Shown here one piece after another: positions 62,074-64,000 of a stretch of 64,000 bases of DNA; position 1 is the stretch's first letter, and each line of letters opens with the position of its first letter. Source of the stretch: Arcobacter vandammei (lineage in GTDB: Bacteria; Campylobacterota; Campylobacteria; Campylobacterales; Arcobacteraceae). The DNA is taken from the NCBI RefSeq assembly GCF_016106035.1, contig NZ_JADKPZ010000002.1, forward strand, positions 62,001 to 126,000. The letters are read 5' to 3'. Below the pieces are notes generated by a model that was given only the letters and a program-made list of their open reading frames with translations, made no database searches and had not been told where the DNA came from. Both the position numbers and the translations under genes were made by a program.

Positions 62074-63060
62074 ATGTTTTTAGAGACAAAAGCAAAATTT
62101 GATGAAATTTTTGAAAATCAACTATCTCATGAAGAGATAAGAGATTATTTTTTAGCTCTTTATGAAAGAGGAGAGACAGCAAGTGAACTAGCAGGTGCGG
62201 CTGCTTCTATGAGAGAGTACTTAATACCACTTCCAATAGATGAAGAACTTAGAAAAAAATCTATAGATATAGTTGGAACTGGTGGAGATAAAAGTTATAG
62301 TTTTAATATCTCTAGTACAGTTTCAATACTACTTGCTAGTTTAGGTTGCTATGTTGCAAAACATGGAAATAGAAGTGTTACAAGTAAAAGTGGAAGTGCT
62401 GATATGCTTGAATCTTTGGGTATAAACTTAAACTTAAGCCTTGAAGATACGGCTAAAATGCTAGAAACTACTGGCTTTGGATTTATGTTTGCAGCAAATC
62501 ATCATCCAGCTATGAAATATATCACACCTGTAAGAAAAACAATAGACCACAGAACTATTATGAATATCATTGGACCTCTATGTAACCCTGCAGGTGTTGA
62601 AAAGATAGTTTTAGGAGTTTTTAGCAAAGATTTTATAAATAAAATAGCAACGGCTTTAGATATGCTAGGTTGTAAAAGAGCTATGATAGTATCAAGTCTT
62701 GATGGAATGGATGAAATTTCAATCTCAAGTATTACTTATGCCACACTTTTAGAAAATGGAAAACAGACTGATTTAGTAATAAACCCTGAAGATTATGGTC
62801 TTAAAATTGCATCAAAAGATGATATTGTAGGAGAAGGTCCAGAAGTTAATGCTCAAATTACAAGAGATATTTTAGCTGGAAGAGAAAAAGGTGCAAAACT
62901 TGATATTGTACTTTTAAATGCAGCTGCAGCTTTGCTTGTAGATGGAAAAGCAAAGGATTTAAAAGAGGGAATTAAAATGGCTCAAGATGCAATAAATGGT
63001 GGAAATGCGAAAAGAAAACTAGAAGAGATAATAAAATTTTCTCAAAGGCTTTCTTGCTAA
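62074..63060 (+). CDS. trpD: Anthranilate phosphoribosyltransferase
   Basis: 328 aa. It joins anthranilate to PRPP in tryptophan synthesis. The PRPP/Mg motif GTGGDKSYSFNISSTVS, VAKHGNRSVTSKSGSADMLE, the anthranilate-site FMFAANHHPAMKYITPVRK, and the RTIMNIIGPLCNPAG block are all present. Unusually it is not in a trp operon here but heads a small unit with tsaE and lptB, separated by one base from tsaE. Confidence 0.97.
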   Translation: MFLETKAKFDEIFENQLSHEEIRDYFLALYERGETASELAGAAASMREYLIPLPIDEELRKKSIDIVGTGGDKSYSFNISSTVSILLASLGCYVAKHGNRSVTSKSGSADMLESLGINLNLSLEDTAKMLETTGFGFMFAANHHPAMKYITPVRKTIDHRTIMNIIGPLCNPAGVEKIVLGVFSKDFINKIATALDMLGCKRAMIVSSLDGMDEISISSITYATLLENGKQTDLVINPEDYGLKIASKDDIVGEGPEVNAQITRDILAGREKGAKLDIVLLNAAAALLVDGKAKDLKEGIKMAQDAINGGNAKRKLEEIIKFSQRLSC

Positions 63061-63061
63061 T

Positions 63062-63475
63062 ATGAAAGAGTTTTTACTAGAAGAAAAAGAGCTAGAAATT
63101 TTAATTTCTTATCTAAAAGAGATTTTAGAAAACAGGGATTGTATAGTGATTTTAAGAGGAGATTTAGCAAGTGGAAAAACTACACTTGTAAAGCATTTTG
63201 TAAAAGCAAAAGGTTTAGAAGATATTGTAAACTCTCCTACATTTTCACTTCAAGTTATATATGGAGAAGATATTTTTCATTATGACTTATACAATAAAAC
63301 TTTACAGGATTTTATGGCATTAGGAATGCTTGAAGAGTTTGAGAAAAGTGGTTTACACTTTGTAGAGTGGGGCGATAGTAAACTTGAAAATCTCTTAAAT
63401 GATTATGGATTTGATGTACTTGTTTTAGAGATTTTTAAAAAAGATAACAAAAGGTTGTATAGAGTAGATGCATAA
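63062..63475 (+). CDS. tsaE: tRNA threonylcarbamoyladenosine biosynthesis ATPase TsaE
   Basis: 137 aa. ATPase of the TsaB-TsaD-TsaE complex that puts t6A at position 37 of ANN-decoding tRNAs. The P-loop is [19 protein letters not shown]. The switch-like [12 protein letters not shown] and HYDLYN follow, and FVEWGDSKL supplies the conserved Glu-Trp motif. Normal length. Overlaps the start of lptB by 8 bp. Confidence 0.94.
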   Translation: MKEFLLEEKELEILISYLKEILENRDCIVILRGDLASGKTTLVKHFVKAKGLEDIVNSPTFSLQVIYGEDIFHYDLYNKTLQDFMALGMLEEFEKSGLHFVEWGDSKLENLLNDYGFDVLVLEIFKKDNKRLYRVDA

Positions 63476-64000
63476 GTTAAAAATAGTAGATATTAAAAAA
63501 AGTATTAAAAAAACAGAGATTTTACACGGAATTTCACTAGAAGTTAATAGCGGTGAAATAGTTGGCTTACTTGGACCAAATGGAGCTGGAAAAACTACAA
63601 CTTTCTATACAGTTTGTGGACTTGTAAAGCCAAGTAGCGGTGAAGTTTTTTTTGATGATGAAAAAATCACTTCTTTACCACTTCATAAAAGAGCTTTAAA
63701 AGGAATAGGGTATTTACCACAAGAGTCATCTATTTTTAAAGATTTAAGTGTAGAAGACAATCTTCTTTTAGCAGCTGAAATTGTAATCAAAGATAAAGAT
63801 GAACAAAATAGAAGAGTTGAAGAGCTTTTGGAACTTCTTGATATTGAGCCAATAAGACAAAGAAAAGGAATTTCACTTTCAGGTGGTGAAAGAAGAAGAA
63901 CAGAAATAGCAAGAGCTTTGGTTTCTAAACCAAAGTTTTTGCTTCTTGATGAGCCTTTTGCAGGAGTTGATCCTATTGCTGTAAAAGATATTCAAGATTT
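63468..64000 (+). CDS. lptB: LPS export ABC transporter ATPase LptB (3' end beyond window)
   Basis: ATG at 63468 inside the end of tsaE; 177 codons visible. Walker [19 protein letters not shown]-loop [13 protein letters not shown], signature LSLSGGE-type ([17 protein letters not shown]) and Walker [17 protein letters not shown] match LptB closely, including the PFAGVDP D-loop that is typical of LptB. It powers extraction of lipopolysaccharide from the inner membrane. Fits with kdsB and lpxK elsewhere in the window. Confidence 0.95.
   Translation, partial: MHKLKIVDIKKSIKKTEILHGISLEVNSGEIVGLLGPNGAGKTTTFYTVCGLVKPSSGEVFFDDEKITSLPLHKRALKGIGYLPQESSIFKDLSVEDNLLLAAEIVIKDKDEQNRRVEELLELLDIEPIRQRKGISLSGGERRRTEIARALVSKPKFLLLDEPFAGVDPIAVKDIQD

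Noticed and set aside
1-64000. tRNA, rRNA, insertion sequences, prophage and secretion-system genes
   Set aside because: I looked for these on both strands and saw no supportable example; in particular no type I secretion genes accompany the RTX locus within the window.

Overview
The window is AT-rich, densely packed chromosomal DNA. The best fit is an Arcobacter-like member of the Campylobacterota (Aliarcobacter/Arcobacter group). The reasons are the very low GC, the many AAAGGA-type ribosome binding sites, TTG/GTG starts, weak -35 boxes, a fused ResB-CcsA cytochrome c biogenesis protein, the UPF0323 lipoprotein next to a glutathionylspermidine-synthase-like gene, the order nadE-degT-lpxK, and a compact type II-C CRISPR-Cas9 locus. 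No rRNA, tRNA or insertion sequence was seen.

Layout. 1-5.6 kb: the 3' end of a chemoreceptor whose C-terminal tail is out of frame; the ygiC/UPF0323 pair; a Gdx-type guanidinium exporter with an ABC ATPase behind a guanidine-II (mini-ykkC) riboswitch; and a DUF4143-type ATPase with no canonical start codon. 5.7-12.9 kb: an EamA transporter, then a CRISPR array (one degenerate plus 21 perfect 36-bp repeats, each ending in a TATAAT promoter box), cas2, cas1, tracrRNA and cas9. The array and the cas genes converge on a terminator. The tracrRNA lies between cas9 and cas1, and its terminal hairpin covers the cas1 start. 13-17.5 kb: PEBP-like protein, class II aldolase, rsmH with an FtsL-like partner, an NlpC/P60 lipoprotein and kdsB. 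17.5-18.8 kb: a decayed accessory patch with a possible nucleotidyltransferase scrap, a small Gly-rich membrane protein, a frameshifted membrane protein, and a toxin-antitoxin pair whose toxin is cut short. 19-55 kb: mostly housekeeping genes (polA, an atypical response regulator, lgt, an Fe-S oxidoreductase, cyclic-di-GMP enzymes, comEC-like, yqeY, an ABC-F ATPase, a large AsmA/DUF748-like protein, pepD, ccsBA, nadE, lpxK, hemN, argF, nrdD/nrdG, argG). 55.5-62 kb: an RTX/LysM effector locus. It holds two proteins with different hydrophobic N-terminal domains but nearly identical LysM-RTX segments, interleaved with small unknown membrane proteins (possible immunity proteins) and several gene fragments. 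62-64 kb: trpD, tsaE and the start of lptB.

Most notable. (1) The glycyl-radical domain of the anaerobic ribonucleotide reductase is a separate 54-aa ORF with its own strong Shine-Dalgarno sequence, overlapping the end of nrdD. (2) The modular RTX/LysM locus carries visible deletion scars. (3) The tracrRNA terminator overlaps the cas1 translation start. (4) A homopolymer frameshift removes the EWESF tether from the chemoreceptor. (5) A guanidine-II riboswitch appears to control an exporter plus an ABC ATPase. Family assignments come from motif recognition only; no database search was possible.
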